Positions 20,201 to 30,078 of a stretch of DNA of 64,000 bases are shown piece by piece. The stretch covers positions 10,237,501-10,301,500 of the forward strand of contig NC_084942.1 of the NCBI RefSeq assembly GCF_958298935.1. The letters run 5' to 3'. Made by a program: the position numbers and the translations under genes. Position 1 is the first letter of the stretch. The number at the start of each line of letters is the position of its first letter. The notes beneath the pieces are model-generated. The model was not told where the DNA came from, did no database searches, and saw only the letters and a program-made list of their open reading frames with translations. The DNA is from Phragmites australis. Lineage: Eukaryota > Streptophyta > Magnoliopsida > Poales > Poaceae.

Positions 20201-20600
20201 AAAATTGTATGAGAATTTGTTAAACCCATCATATAGTGCATGGTTCGAAATGAGAGATTAGTTGTGGTGTTATTTTTTATCATGGCTATTGTATTGTTTA
20301 TTTTTCTCTTTTATATTTTTTAAAACCATCTAACCATATGTTAGCTTACAAAAAAATCATAATAATATCGGTTATTTGACTTGAGTTATATACAATTTTA
20401 CTAGGGGATCGTAAACTTCTATACCGTAGTTTGCTTAAATAATATAATAGGTGACCTTAAACTTCTACACTGTAGATTGCTTAAAATTTTGACTCTCATT
20501 GCAATGTTACTCATTGCAATCCACCCTTAGGTTGGCGCACTTCGACGATAAACTACTAGTACTTGAAACAAGCAGTATTTCCTAGGGGTACTACTATATC
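17269..20600. other. No recognised gene; flank of CACTA and possible captured or unrelated fragments
   Basis: AT-rich at 17,300-18,290 and 19,200-20,600, with a GC-richer island at 18,300-18,960 that has several short overlapping frames with no domain I recognise. CTCTACAAGACAAAAAAGTC at about 17,974 resembles a CACTA end but is not CACTA-perfect and has no partner. Some of this may be the subterminal region of the CACTA element, which would lie on this side. One short open frame at 19,613-19,879 is listed separately. Confidence 0.5.
19613..19879 (+). CDS. Unrecognised short open frame (88 codons)
   Basis: The frame reads MVKLSKGQFEQWQWIKYASM ... YPLPIPDWFKVNESTVHYLL ... EVANLPWIDDKCDWRHIVPI. 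Its composition looks like protein and not noise, and it differs from the retroelement genes nearby. It continues past a stop into a second frame near 19,950 (FAPRFFVINFMRASNGQQLQ) after CTTTTGCAGG, which could be a splice acceptor. I recognise no family. It could be a gene fragment carried by the CACTA element or the last exons of a decayed host gene. Confidence 0.25.
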   Translation: MVKLSKGQFEQWQWIKYASMVARSVSILYPLPIPDWFKVNESTVHYLLKTLKISNKLNVALEVANLPWIDDKCDWRHIVPICVPKTKH

Positions 20601-20739
20601 AATATGTTTACATGGGCTCCTACCTCGTTAAAACCTCACCCCCAAACGAAGGGGTCCCCCTGTGAGGAAAAGAATGCAGTTCCCTTACAATTTGATTACA
20701 CAAAAAGATTGCATAAAGAAAAATTACATAGAAGTCTTC

Positions 20740-22100
20740 ATCTTGGCCGCCGACTTTCAGGCGTAGAACTTGCGGAAATTGTCTGCGTTCCAGCTGTGTG
20801 GAAGCTCCTCACCTTCCATATTAGCTAGATGATATGAGCCGGGTCTTAACGACCTTTTGACTAAGAAAGGACCATCCCATTTACTCTAAAGTTTTCCCAC
20901 CGATGTTGTTGTACCGAATCTTTGCAGCACCAGATCTCCAGGGGCGAAAGTTTTTTTGGGATATATTCCTATCTCTCCATTTTCTTGTCTCCTATTGATA
21001 CCTGGCCAAATTTTTGGCGGCTTGCAATCCCACTTCCTCGAGGGCATCCTTCGATGATGACTCTTCGCCTTGCTCTAGTTCGTTCCGACCCTAAATGATT
21101 TGGTTTTGCATTCCTCTGGGGTCATGGCCTCTTCGCTTAAAAGGAGGCGAAATGGCGTGAATCCGGTCGGTCTTGCAACTGTTGTTCTTAATGACCATAG
21201 TACCTTGGGCAATTCTTCGACCCATTTCCCCTTTGGCAGCCCCTGCAGATGCTTCGCGACACCAGCGAAGACGATGTCGTTCGCTCTCTCAACTGCCCCA
21301 TTAGATTGTGGGTGGTATACGGATGCGAAAATTACTTTTATCCCCAGGCTATTGCAAAAATCCCTGAAACCGGCACTATCGAATTGAGTGCCATTGTCTA
21401 CTATTACTTCGCTCGGGACTCCGAAGCGGCATACGATATTCTTCCATAGGAATTTCTGTATGTTTCTTGATATTATGCTTATGAGTGGCATTGCCTCCAC
21501 CCATATGGAGAAGTATTCTACCGCAACTACAGCATATCACAAATTTCCTGGAGCAGGTGGCAGCTTGTTAACAATGTCGATTCCCCACCGCCTTAGTGGC
21601 CAAATCGGCGGAATGAGCTGTGTCTTCGTTGTAGGTCTATTTGACCCCTTCACCCAGAACTGACACTGCTGACAACTTCAGACCATTTAATCCGCATCAT
21701 TCACTGCCGTCGGCTAATAGAAGTCCTGCCTATATGCTTTTCCGACTAGAGCCCTTGTGCCCATATGAGAACCACACAACCCGCGGTGAATTTTTTTAGC
21801 AGGTTATGTTCTTCTTTCTGAGATATGCATCGCAAGAATGGTGCACAGATTCCGGCCTTGTACAAATTATTTCCCATAACTTTGTAGTTTCTAGCTCTCT
21901 GGGCCATACGCTTTTCCCCGGCATGATCCGCGATGTTGCTCTGACCACGAAGATAAGCCAGTATTGGGGTGCGCTAGTCTTCACTTTCGATCATCGCAAC
22001 AGGATGTGTTTGCTTCAAAGTGTCTTCAGCGGTTGATTCACTCAGCTTCTAGTAGAAAACATCTGAAGGCATAGGCAGGTTCTGCGAAGCCGCTTTTGCT
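20740..22100 (-). pseudogene. Integrase of the RT-less Tat element
   Basis: The minus strand has an intact 142-codon stretch: IQKFLWKNIVCRFGVPSEVI, VDNGTQFDSAGFRDFCNS, VYHPQSNGAVERANDIVF (catalytic Glu present), KVLWSLRTTVARPTGFTPFR and EEAMTPEECKTKSF. Toward 20,740 lie KTFAPGDLVLQRFGTTTSV and SKWDGPFLVKRSLRPGSYHL, the C-terminal DNA-binding region. The N-terminal zinc-binding part (21,600-22,100) is full of stops. Without RT the element could only move in trans. Confidence 0.8.
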
Positions 22101-22207
22101 AGCTCATCTGCTTCGAAGTTATCATTTCTTGATATACTCTTGACTGTGAATCCCAGGAAGTATTTTTCCATTCTTCACACCGCTGCTCTGTACTTAACCA
22201 GCTCTGG

Positions 22208-22600
22208 TTATTTTGCGTGGAATGTCGTGTCAATTTGACTTGCTATGACCTTTGAGTCTGTTTTAACCAGCACTCTCCGGGTGCCCAAAGCCTTTGCCTT
22301 GCGAAGTACCAGGAGGACCGCTTCGTACTTCACTGTATTGTTTGTAGAACAGAACTCTAATCTAGCGGCATATCTGAGCTTTGTCCCCGAAGGTGAGAAT
22401 AATATCACCGAAATTCCTGCTCCTGTAGCTCCCCAAGCTCCGTCGCAATATGCGGTCCAGACAGGTTCTAGTGGTTCTTCATCCAGGGCTTCGGTTAGGG
22501 GAGTCCATTCCGCCACGAAGTCTGCCAATACTTGAAATTTCAATGATGTTCTTACCACAAAAATAATCATGAGTTAAAAAGCTACCTGATGAAGCTTACA
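22208..22600 (-). pseudogene. RNase H domain of the RT-less Tat element
   Basis: The frame reads VLADFVAEWTPLTEALDEEP, VWTAYCDGAWGATGAGISVI, NNTVKYEAVLLVLRKAKALG and RVLVKTDSKVIASQID. This is the second RNase H-like domain of Tat elements, with its first Asp kept (CDGAW) but EYE changed to KYE (normally NVAEYE or NTAEYE), which removes a likely metal ligand. It follows the protease almost directly. Confidence 0.75.
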
Positions 22601-22689
22601 ACGCTGTCCAGCCCGGATCCAGGCACGGATTTGTTGTTATACATAGCGGCATCCCCTTCAGCAGTCAGCGCTGTACTTGTGCAGGAAAG

Positions 22690-23040
22690 ACCCAAAGAAA
22701 CTCGTCCCTTCGCCAAATGACACTGGGATTGTTATTTTTCCCAGAGCGTTGATTGTATTTCTGCCGAAGCCTAGCAACGGTGATCCAGCTTGCTTTAAGT
22801 CGCTTCATCGTAGCCCAATTTTGTCGAAAGCATCAGCAAAGATGATGTCCGCTGAGCTTCCTCCGTCGATCAAGATCTTGTGCACTTCATTTCCCAAGAT
22901 GTTTGCTGTAATGACAAAGGCATCTATGTGTGGGTAGTCTAAGACCCTCTTATCCTCTTGCAAGAATGTAATGGGAACGTTTGAGCACCTTGAATTAATG
23001 TACGTTGGTCCCACTCCGACGTAGTTGACCCTTCGCACAT
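22690..23040 (-). pseudogene. Protease of the RT-less Tat element
   Basis: The frame reads [40 protein letters not shown] and [16 protein letters not shown]. The aspartic-protease motif DGGSSAD is intact, as is the hydrophobic ILI before it. It lies between gag and the deletion that removed RT, so it would have been cut from the gag-pol precursor in the parent element. Confidence 0.8.
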
Positions 23041-24865
23041 ATTCTTTTCGTTATCTCTTAGATTCTGTTTGCTGGTTAGATCCCCCTGAGATGGCCAACA
23101 CCATGTTGCACCCACGATTTACCGTGTTCACGGACTAGCTGGTTTCTGGTGGTGCTTCGATCGCGGGCCTCGGTGGTGGCAGAGGTAGCTCCCCTGGAGG
23201 TTCATTTGCCCTGTTTGATCAAACTGAGCTGAGGTTGCAGGTGTATACTGCGGTGCAGGACTTTGTTGCCACTGGTTCACAAACACCATGTTCTGATTGT
23301 GGTTTTGCCACCCTTCGCTTCTCCTGAAACTTGCTGCATGGTGTACGGTCCTTGCGTGATCAAGAGACTGCTTCGCCAAGCTCTCTTTCATAGCCATGAC
23401 CTGCGGGCACTGCTTGGCCGGGTGGCCGGCTCTTTCGCCATGCAGCTCGCAGTAAAAGGTTGTTGGGTCCTACGGAACCCGTCCTCCTCGGCCTCCGCGG
23501 CCTCTTCCTCTACCGGCTTGGCCTCCCCTATTGGCCATACTGTGAGCTTCGCTTGCTCCCTGAGCGGCTTCGAACGGGCTGGAGTTAATCTAATTGACTT
23601 CTTTTTGCCTTAGATACTCAGACACTTCGGGCTTTCTTGGATGGTGCAATCTGTCTCTAGGATTGCTACTGCCTGCCTCTAGCTGGTGCATGTGGTTTTA
23701 CTTTGGAGGTTGCCATTTCATTTTTCCTTCAGAGATGATCGAGCTCAGATCTTGAGTACTCTTCCATCTTGTTAAGCAGCTCTTGCACGCTTCTGGGTCT
23801 TTTTCTCGTGAGCTTTCCTGCTAATAGCCCTCCTCTGATGCCCTGTATTGCCGCATCGATGATTGTATCTTCGCTTAGCCCCTTCGCTTGACAACGTATG
23901 TGTACGAAGCGGCGCATGTAGCTCTGCAAGGTTTCTGTTGGTTGCTATTTCAGCGCGAAGAGGTCGGTTGCGGTAATTTTGTCTGCTCGCACTACGCAAT
24001 TGCTCCCATGAATATATGGATCCCGGGGGCAACGCGGAGTACCAGGATCTTGCTATCCCTTTTATGGCCAATACAAAGGCTTTCACCAAGGTTGTACCAT
24101 CCTCTCCGGCAGACTCCACAGCCGCTTTGAAACTCATTACAAATTCCATTGGGTCTGACTCTCCGTCAAACATAACCACTCTGGGCATCTTGAACCCTGG
24201 CGGCCACGGCTGATTTTGCAAATCCATGGCCAATGGGGACTCTGGGTCTCCCGTGGAGGACCTCCGCCGAAGCTCCTGCGAAGCTCATACCATGTCTCCC
24301 AGCGGCGTCACCTGGTGAGTCATGCCTTCCGCTTGGTGCAGCATATCGATTTCCTCTGGATTTTCTCCAATGTTTTCCTAGCTTCATCTGCCCGCCTGCG
24401 GTACTCTACGGCTTTTCAACTTGCTGCTAGGCCATCTAACATGTGCTTCTTCTGCGCTATCTGCCTTTCCAACTCTTCGGCTTCTAGCCTTTCTGTTCTT
24501 TCTTCATTCGTTTCTTCCTCGTTTTCAAACTCTGCGAAGTCGTCAAGGTCTTCCCAATCTTCATTTCGCGCCCTTTCGCCTTCTTTTGCCGGAGGCTCGA
24601 AGTGCGTACGATCTATTGGTTCCATGACCCGCATCGGCTCCGCATTAACCCAGACTGCTTCGCCTTGGCGGCCATCACTGGGTCCTTGTGGCGCTATTTC
24701 AACTTCGCAATATTGCTCTCGTCCGCCCGAAGCTCCACCGGCCGAAGCATTACATGATCTTGGCATGGCCAAAGGGGGTCTTTCGGCCGAAGGCCCAGCT
24801 GCAGCTGGAGGTTCCGACAACGCTTCCACTGTTCTGGCTAGCTTCGATTTCTTCTTGGGTGGCAT
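23041..24865 (-). pseudogene. gag of the RT-less Tat element
   Basis: It starts with the ATG at 24,865: MPPKKKSKLARTVEALSEPP, then an acidic helix (DDFAEFENEEETNEERTERL, EAEELERQIAQKKHMLDGLA). After a break come QNQPWPPGFKMPRVVMFDGE, SDPMEFVMSFKAAVESAGED and ARSWYSALPPGSIYSWEQLR, then YMRRFVHIRCQAKGLSEDTI, LLNKMEEYSRSELDHL and, near 23,430, a Cys/His segment (YCELHGERAGHPAKQC). The order fits a Tat gag core and nucleocapsid-like tail. It is interrupted by stops and frameshifts. Confidence 0.8.
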
Positions 24866-24901
24866 GTTGTTGAAGGGTTCAATCCCACGGACGGCGCTAA
24901 C

Positions 24902-25520
24902 TGTTGGGACCGGAATCCCAGACAAGGCGGGCCTTCGGATACGGAGATATCGAAAGACCCTTAGAGTGACACGTGGTGGAACAGTCTATTTTCATCCCCT
25001 TTTTAGATACAGTGTGTTCCTATTTATAGCCCGTACCCAGCCACTACAAGTGCATTTTACAAATCCTACCCCCTCACCTGCTACATTATTGGAATATCTG
25101 GGGGTATTATGGTACAGATGAGCACAATTACATAATTACAGCCCTACCCCGGACGACCGAAAATGGACCCACTGTCCCGTAGCGATTTCTGCCTCCGAAG
25201 ATGTATCAAAGCCTTCTCCCCTCGGATGTCCGTCAGATAGCCTTCGTCCCTCGAGCGAAGGTCGACTCGCATCTTCACCCACCGCGATCGCTCCGGACCG
25301 CGGGTTTGGACTTTGCCCGTCGGCCGAAGGTCACCCTCGTCTTTGCCGGTACAAGAGATCGAAGTTGCGGGCGCGCCTACACCCTTCGACCGACCGCACT
25401 TCATGATCTTCGCCGCTTGCAGATGAAGTCCCTGAAACAAAGCCGCAACAGCAAGCATGTAGTATTTCCAGTAGACTTCGTGGTACCCTCCGAAGAGGGG
25501 GGGGGAGATCATCCCCAACA
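24902..25520 (-). repeat. 5' LTR of the RT-less Tat element
   Basis: 619 bp, from TGTTGGGACCGGAATCCC to ATCCCCAACA (inverted ends TGTTGGG/CCCAACA, with one interruption). A TATA-like GGGCTATAAATAGGAAC on the minus strand lies near 25,025. The next minus-strand bases after 24,902 (GTTAGCGCCGTCCGTGGGA) are in the PBS position, and the gag ATG is 36 bp further on. Confidence 0.85.
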
Positions 25521-26247
25521 GTATGCCATGAGGACAAAAGCACAAGTAAACCTACTAGCTGCTTAGAGATACTACGCAGCAGAATATAAAGTCTAGGACA
25601 ACAAAAGATAGGTGGGGCCTTTTTCCCAGAGTCACCACCCCAAAACGACATCACCTGAGTATATGGCACTACTCTCACCCGTGTCCAACATCAGTGGGCA
25701 TGAACTAACTAAAAACTACCTCTTCCTCATCTGCAAAACTCATCAAAGCAAAGTGAGTACAAAGGTATCGCAAGACTTAATCCATAATGGGTACATATAA
25801 TAACTCAACTCGAAGGATAATGCATCTGGATTAATTACCAAGGAATCGGCCAAAAGGTTAAGTGAATTTGTATGTAATAGCAAAATTCGACTCAAGTGTG
25901 TGAGCAGATACACCTAAGCACTTATACCCTTCTATCATGAGATCAACAACATAAACATATATGTAACTTGAAACATCTCAACTCATCATCAACCATCACA
26001 ACTACTTCCCAACATACCATAACATCATTCCACATTGGGACTCGACGATTGATGCAAATGGATAGAAGAATGCTCATGACCGAGAGCACGATAATTTGAC
26101 TTGTTCTTACACCCTGCAAGGGGTACATCTTTACCCAGACGACCTGGGTCCATCCTCTTGGCCTCCGAACAACCTTTCTCATACCCAAAACTACCCACTA
26201 GCATATGCACCTATGGCATCAGGGTTACCGCAAGGTGTCCTCACTAA
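25521..26247. other. Unassigned AT-rich repeat-like segment
   Basis: This lies between the Tat 5' LTR and the broken end of the Copia element. It has no coding frame that I recognise. On the minus strand the sequence around TTTTGCAGATGAGGAAGAGG has the look of a grass LTR, which would make it a fragment of another LTR element, but no paired copy is present in the window. Confidence 0.4.
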
Positions 26248-27620
26248 GTATGTTGTCAACGGGGTGATCTCTTTGGATGCTTTGATGAACGCGTGAGTGT
26301 GGTACTTGAGATTGATGTTGAATATCTTCCACTTCATCATCCAAGAAGTTATTTGGGTCTTCATAGTCTTGATTTTGGTCTTGTGGTCGTTTGTCGCTTT
26401 GATCTTGAGTTGATGTTGATGGTTCCACTTGCATTGATGAAGATGGTTGATCTTGATCATTTTGAGTCTCTTGTAGCTTTTGTTGCTCTAAAGACTTGAT
26501 TTCACCAATTGACATCTTCTTGATTGCGCTTGGTATTTCTTCATCACCTAGCACATTAGGATCAACATGCTCCACTTGGGAGCCATTAGATTCATCAAAT
26601 ATCACGTCTCTCGTAATTTCAACGCAACCGGTGGTTTTGTTAAAACTACGGTAGGCGTAGGTATTTGAACCATAACCAAGCATAAAACCTTCATCTACTT
26701 TTGGAGCAAATTTAGAACTTCTTGCCACCTTGTTTAAAATAAAGCATTTGCTACCAAAAACCTTAAAATAGGAAACATTTGGTTTGTTACCGGTTAGAAG
26801 CTCATATGCGGTCTTGTTCAATATCTTGTGTAGATACAACCGGTTGATGGCATGTCATGCGGTGTTGATTGCTTCGGCCCAAAATTGATCCGATACCTTG
26901 TATTCATCAAGCATTGTTCTTGCGGACTTAATTAGAGTCCTATTTTTCCTCTCGACTACTCCATTTTGTTGAGGGGAGTAAGGAGCCGATAATTCATGCT
27001 TGATTCCCTCTTCATCAAGAAACTCTTCAACTTGTATATTCTTGAACTCACTTCCGTTGTCGCTTCTCACTCTCTTGATCTTCACTTCGAACTCATTTTG
27101 GGCTCTTCTTACAAACTTCTTGAAAATAGCTTGTGTTTCGCTTTTGTCATGCAAGAAGAATAATAACTAAACCATATTTGTTACCTCTAATACTTATGTA
27201 GGCAATCGGCCCAAATAAGTCCATGTGGAGAAGTTCCAATGATCTTGTAGTTGTCATCACATTTTTCACAGGATGAGATGCTCCAACTTGCTTTCCCGCT
27301 TGACAAGCACTACAAATTCTATTTTTCAAAAGAAATATTTGTTAGTCCTAGGATGTGTTCGCCTTTTTGAAGTTTAGACAAATTTCTCATGCCAACATGA
27401 GCTAGTCGGCGATGCCAAAGCTAACCCATGCTAGACTTAGCCATCAAGCAAGTTTTAGGCTTCACTTCATCCGTTGAAAAATCAACAAGATAAAGTTTAC
27501 CCCTCAACTTACCGGTGAAAGCTATTGAGGTGTCTTCCCTTCTAAAGATAATCACACCCTCATTGGTACAAAGACAATTATAACCTATCTCACATAATTG
27601 AGACACGGATCACAAATTAT
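26248..27620 (-). pseudogene. Copia integrase (GAG-pre-integrase zinc finger, core, C-terminus)
   Basis: The minus strand reads FTGKLRGKLYLVDFSTDEV, then LWHRRLAHVGMRNLSKLQKG and ICSACQAGKQVGASHPVK, an HHCC zinc finger. It continues with LLHMDLFGPIAYISIRGNKY (first Asp), VKIKRVRSDNGSEFKNIQ (second Asp) and YSPQQNGVVERKNRTL (Glu), so the DDE triad is all present. Then come KPNVSYFKVFGSKCFIL, KFAPKVDEGFMLGYGSN and a Gln/Ser/Asp-rich spacer ending in QRDHPVDNIL. Stops lie near 26,855, 27,150 and 27,420, and a small deletion removes part of the core near 27,150. The reading frame ends at the breakpoint before RT. Confidence 0.88.
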
Positions 27621-30039
27621 AATTAAGAGATTTAACTAACAAGACATTTGAAATAGAATGATCATTTGAGATGGCGATTTTACCTAGGCCCATTACCTCT
27701 CCTTTTTCATTATCGCTAAAAATGATGTTTTCATGAGGTCCTCCATTTTCTTCAAAAGAGGAAAACATACTATTTTCTCCAGTCATGTGATTTGTACATC
27801 CACTATCAATGACCCAACTTGATCCACCGGAGGAGTATGCCTACAAAACAAAATTATGCCTTTATTTTAGGTACCCAAATTTGTTTTGGTTCTTTAGCGT
27901 TAGTCACAAGCACTTTTGGCACCCACACATTCTTTTAAACAATTCTATCTCTTGTGCGGGGACCAACATAGAGAGCAACCACTTTACCACGGTGGTCTCT
28001 TTGAGCATATATGAGGCATAGAATGAGCATTGAGGAACATGAGCCTTTGGTTGCCTTGTTTGAGCCGTGTGATCAACTTGCTTACCTCCTTTGACGAACT
28101 TGAGGCATTCCACTCTATTCAATATCACACGACCATTTGGTTTGCTCGTGTATTGGTCAAATCCAAGACCTCTCTTTAGCTTGTTATCCTTGACTTGGAT
28201 GGTCTTGTAAAGTGCATCTTTTGATTTATAGGTTTTGATGCATCTATATTTGACCAAGGCATTTAGCATCTCATTCTCCTTTTGTAACGCTTGCAAAGAT
28301 TCAACATTAATCGTACAAGCATTTATATCAAAGTTGAAACAACAAGAGCATCCATTGCTAGTAGATGCACTAGATAGTATATTAGCTTCATTAGAGTTGG
28401 ATGAGCCTTTCTTAAGGATATCAATTTGTATTTCAAGAGTTTTATAATTTTTATCTAAACAAGATAATTTCTCTTGAAGCAAGAAATTATTACTCTTAAG
28501 GTCGGCAATTGAGGAATTGGCCAAATCATAATCATTTGATAATTTCTCAACTTTCTCCTTCTCTTTAGCAAAGAGCTCCTCGAGTTCAAGGTTTCTCTCC
28601 TTTTCAAGAATGAGCAAGTCCTCTTGTCTCTCGAGGGTCTCTTCATGACTATCTATTGTATCCATTAGCTCCTTTATTTTAGCCAGGACATTTTTATTCA
28701 AACCTTTAAACAAGCTACCACAATCACTATCATATTCATTATCACTATCTAAAAGCTTGGATTGAGATTTTACCTTGCGGCTTTTAGCCATGAAGCACTT
28801 TGGGGAGTCGTCATCATCATCACTCATGAAGAGTGATTTTCTTGGTGTTGGCTCATGGATGGCAATGGTGGTGACTCCTTCATCATCGGAGTCAGAGTCG
28901 GAGTTTGAAGCCCACTCTTCTCCAATGTGTGATTGACCCGAATACTTCTTCTTGTATATCTTGTTCTTGTCCTTCTTGTATGGTTTGATCTTATTGTCTT
29001 CTTTGCCCTTTTCTTTCTTCTTGTTCAGACAATCGGCTATAAAGTGACCAACTTTGCCACATTCATAGCATGCCCTTCTTGATGATCTCTTCTTGGCATA
29101 TCTCTCTTGTATTTTGAGTAGCCTCCCTTTCTCATGAACTTCTTGAATCTTTTCACAAAAAAGGCCATTTCTTCATCTTCGGAGCTTTCCTCTTTACTTT
29201 GTACTTGATTCTTGAGCTTGCTTGCTTTTGCTTACCTTGAATACAACCTCCTTGTTCTTTGAGGTTGAGCTTTATTTTGCATGAATCTTCACTTCATTTG
29301 CTTCTTCCTCTATGAGCTCATGAGCAAGGATCCTTCCAAGCACATCGCTTGGTGTAAGCCTCTTGTAGTCCCTTCTCTCTCGGAGGAGTGTCACCAAAGT
29401 GGGGTTTCTAGGAGCAAATACTCTAAGCAATCTCTTACCACTTTGTGATCATCAATGTTTTCACTCCCAAGCCCTCTTAGCTTATCACAAGAACCATCAT
29501 GTGATCATACATAGCTTGAGGAGTTTCATGATCATCCATCACAAATCTTCCTAGCTTGCCCTCAAGCAGCTCTATGTTGGATTCTCTTACGCTTGTTGTC
29601 CCTTCATAAGCAACTTGAAGAGTATCCCAAATTTGCTTGGCTTCTTCAAGTCCATCCACTTTATTGAATTCTTCTGGACTCAAGGCACTAAGCAATACAC
29701 TTGTGGCTTGAGCATTGCGGTGCATATTTTGTTCTTCACTTGAGGTGAGCTCTTGATCTTCCTCCGGCAACTCAAATCATGTGCAAACAATCTTCCAAAT
29801 ACTAGGATGAAGAGAAATAAATGTATTTTTATTTTGTACCTCCAAACGACATAATGTGTACCATCAAAAAATGGTGTACACCCGGAAGGCATGGAGATAT
29901 AGTTGCTTGAAGAATTTAAACAATCATAATTGAAAGGAATTTCACTTCCCTTCCCTTTACCATTTCCGTCATCGTTCTTCGATGGATCATCTTTAAAACC
30001 CCTCAGACTTTCGGATGTCAACATGATCATTTCCTCCAA
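27621..30039 (-). pseudogene. Copia gag, zinc knuckle, coiled-coil spacer and protease
   Basis: From the ATG at 30,039, MEEMIMLTSESLRGF leads into DGTHYVVWRYKIKIHLF and, in the next frame, SALSPEEFNKVDGLEEAKQI, WDTLQVAYEGTTSVRESNIE and LEGKLGRFVMDDHETPQAMY, the UBN2-type gag of Copia elements. A CCHC knuckle, CYECGKVGHFIADC, lies at about 29,030-29,080. A 307-codon open frame (28,827-27,904) follows, with DDDDDSPKCFMAKSRKV, a long coiled coil (ETLERQEDLLILEKERNLEL) and CSCCFNFDINACTINVESL. The protease follows near 27,800 with VIDSGCTNHMTGE, its DSG active site intact. Several stops and shifts lie between these blocks. Confidence 0.85.
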
Positions 30040-30064
30040 GCTGTGAAGCCTTGTAGGAGGTTAG

Positions 30065-30076
30065 GCTCTGATACCA
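30065..30076 (-). promoter_or_regulatory. Primer-binding site (initiator tRNA-Met type)
   Basis: The minus strand reads TGGTATCAGAGC two bases inside the LTR end, the common Copia PBS complementary to the 3' end of initiator tRNA-Met. Confidence 0.85.
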
Positions 30077-30078
30077 AT

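Larger units (their letters stand above)
20600..25520 (-). mobile_element. Tat-lineage Gypsy element lacking RT and 3' LTR
   Basis: Minus-strand order is 5' LTR (24,902-25,520), gag, PR, then directly RNase H and IN. The RT block expected between PR (ending about 22,690) and RNase H (starting about 22,600) is absent, so about 1.3 kb has been deleted. The left side ends near 20,600 without any copy of the LTR, so the 3' end is truncated too. The right flank begins GTATG at 25,521, but its partner duplicate is lost. IN keeps VERAN and PR keeps DGGSS, unlike the 12-kb Tat copy. Confidence 0.8.
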
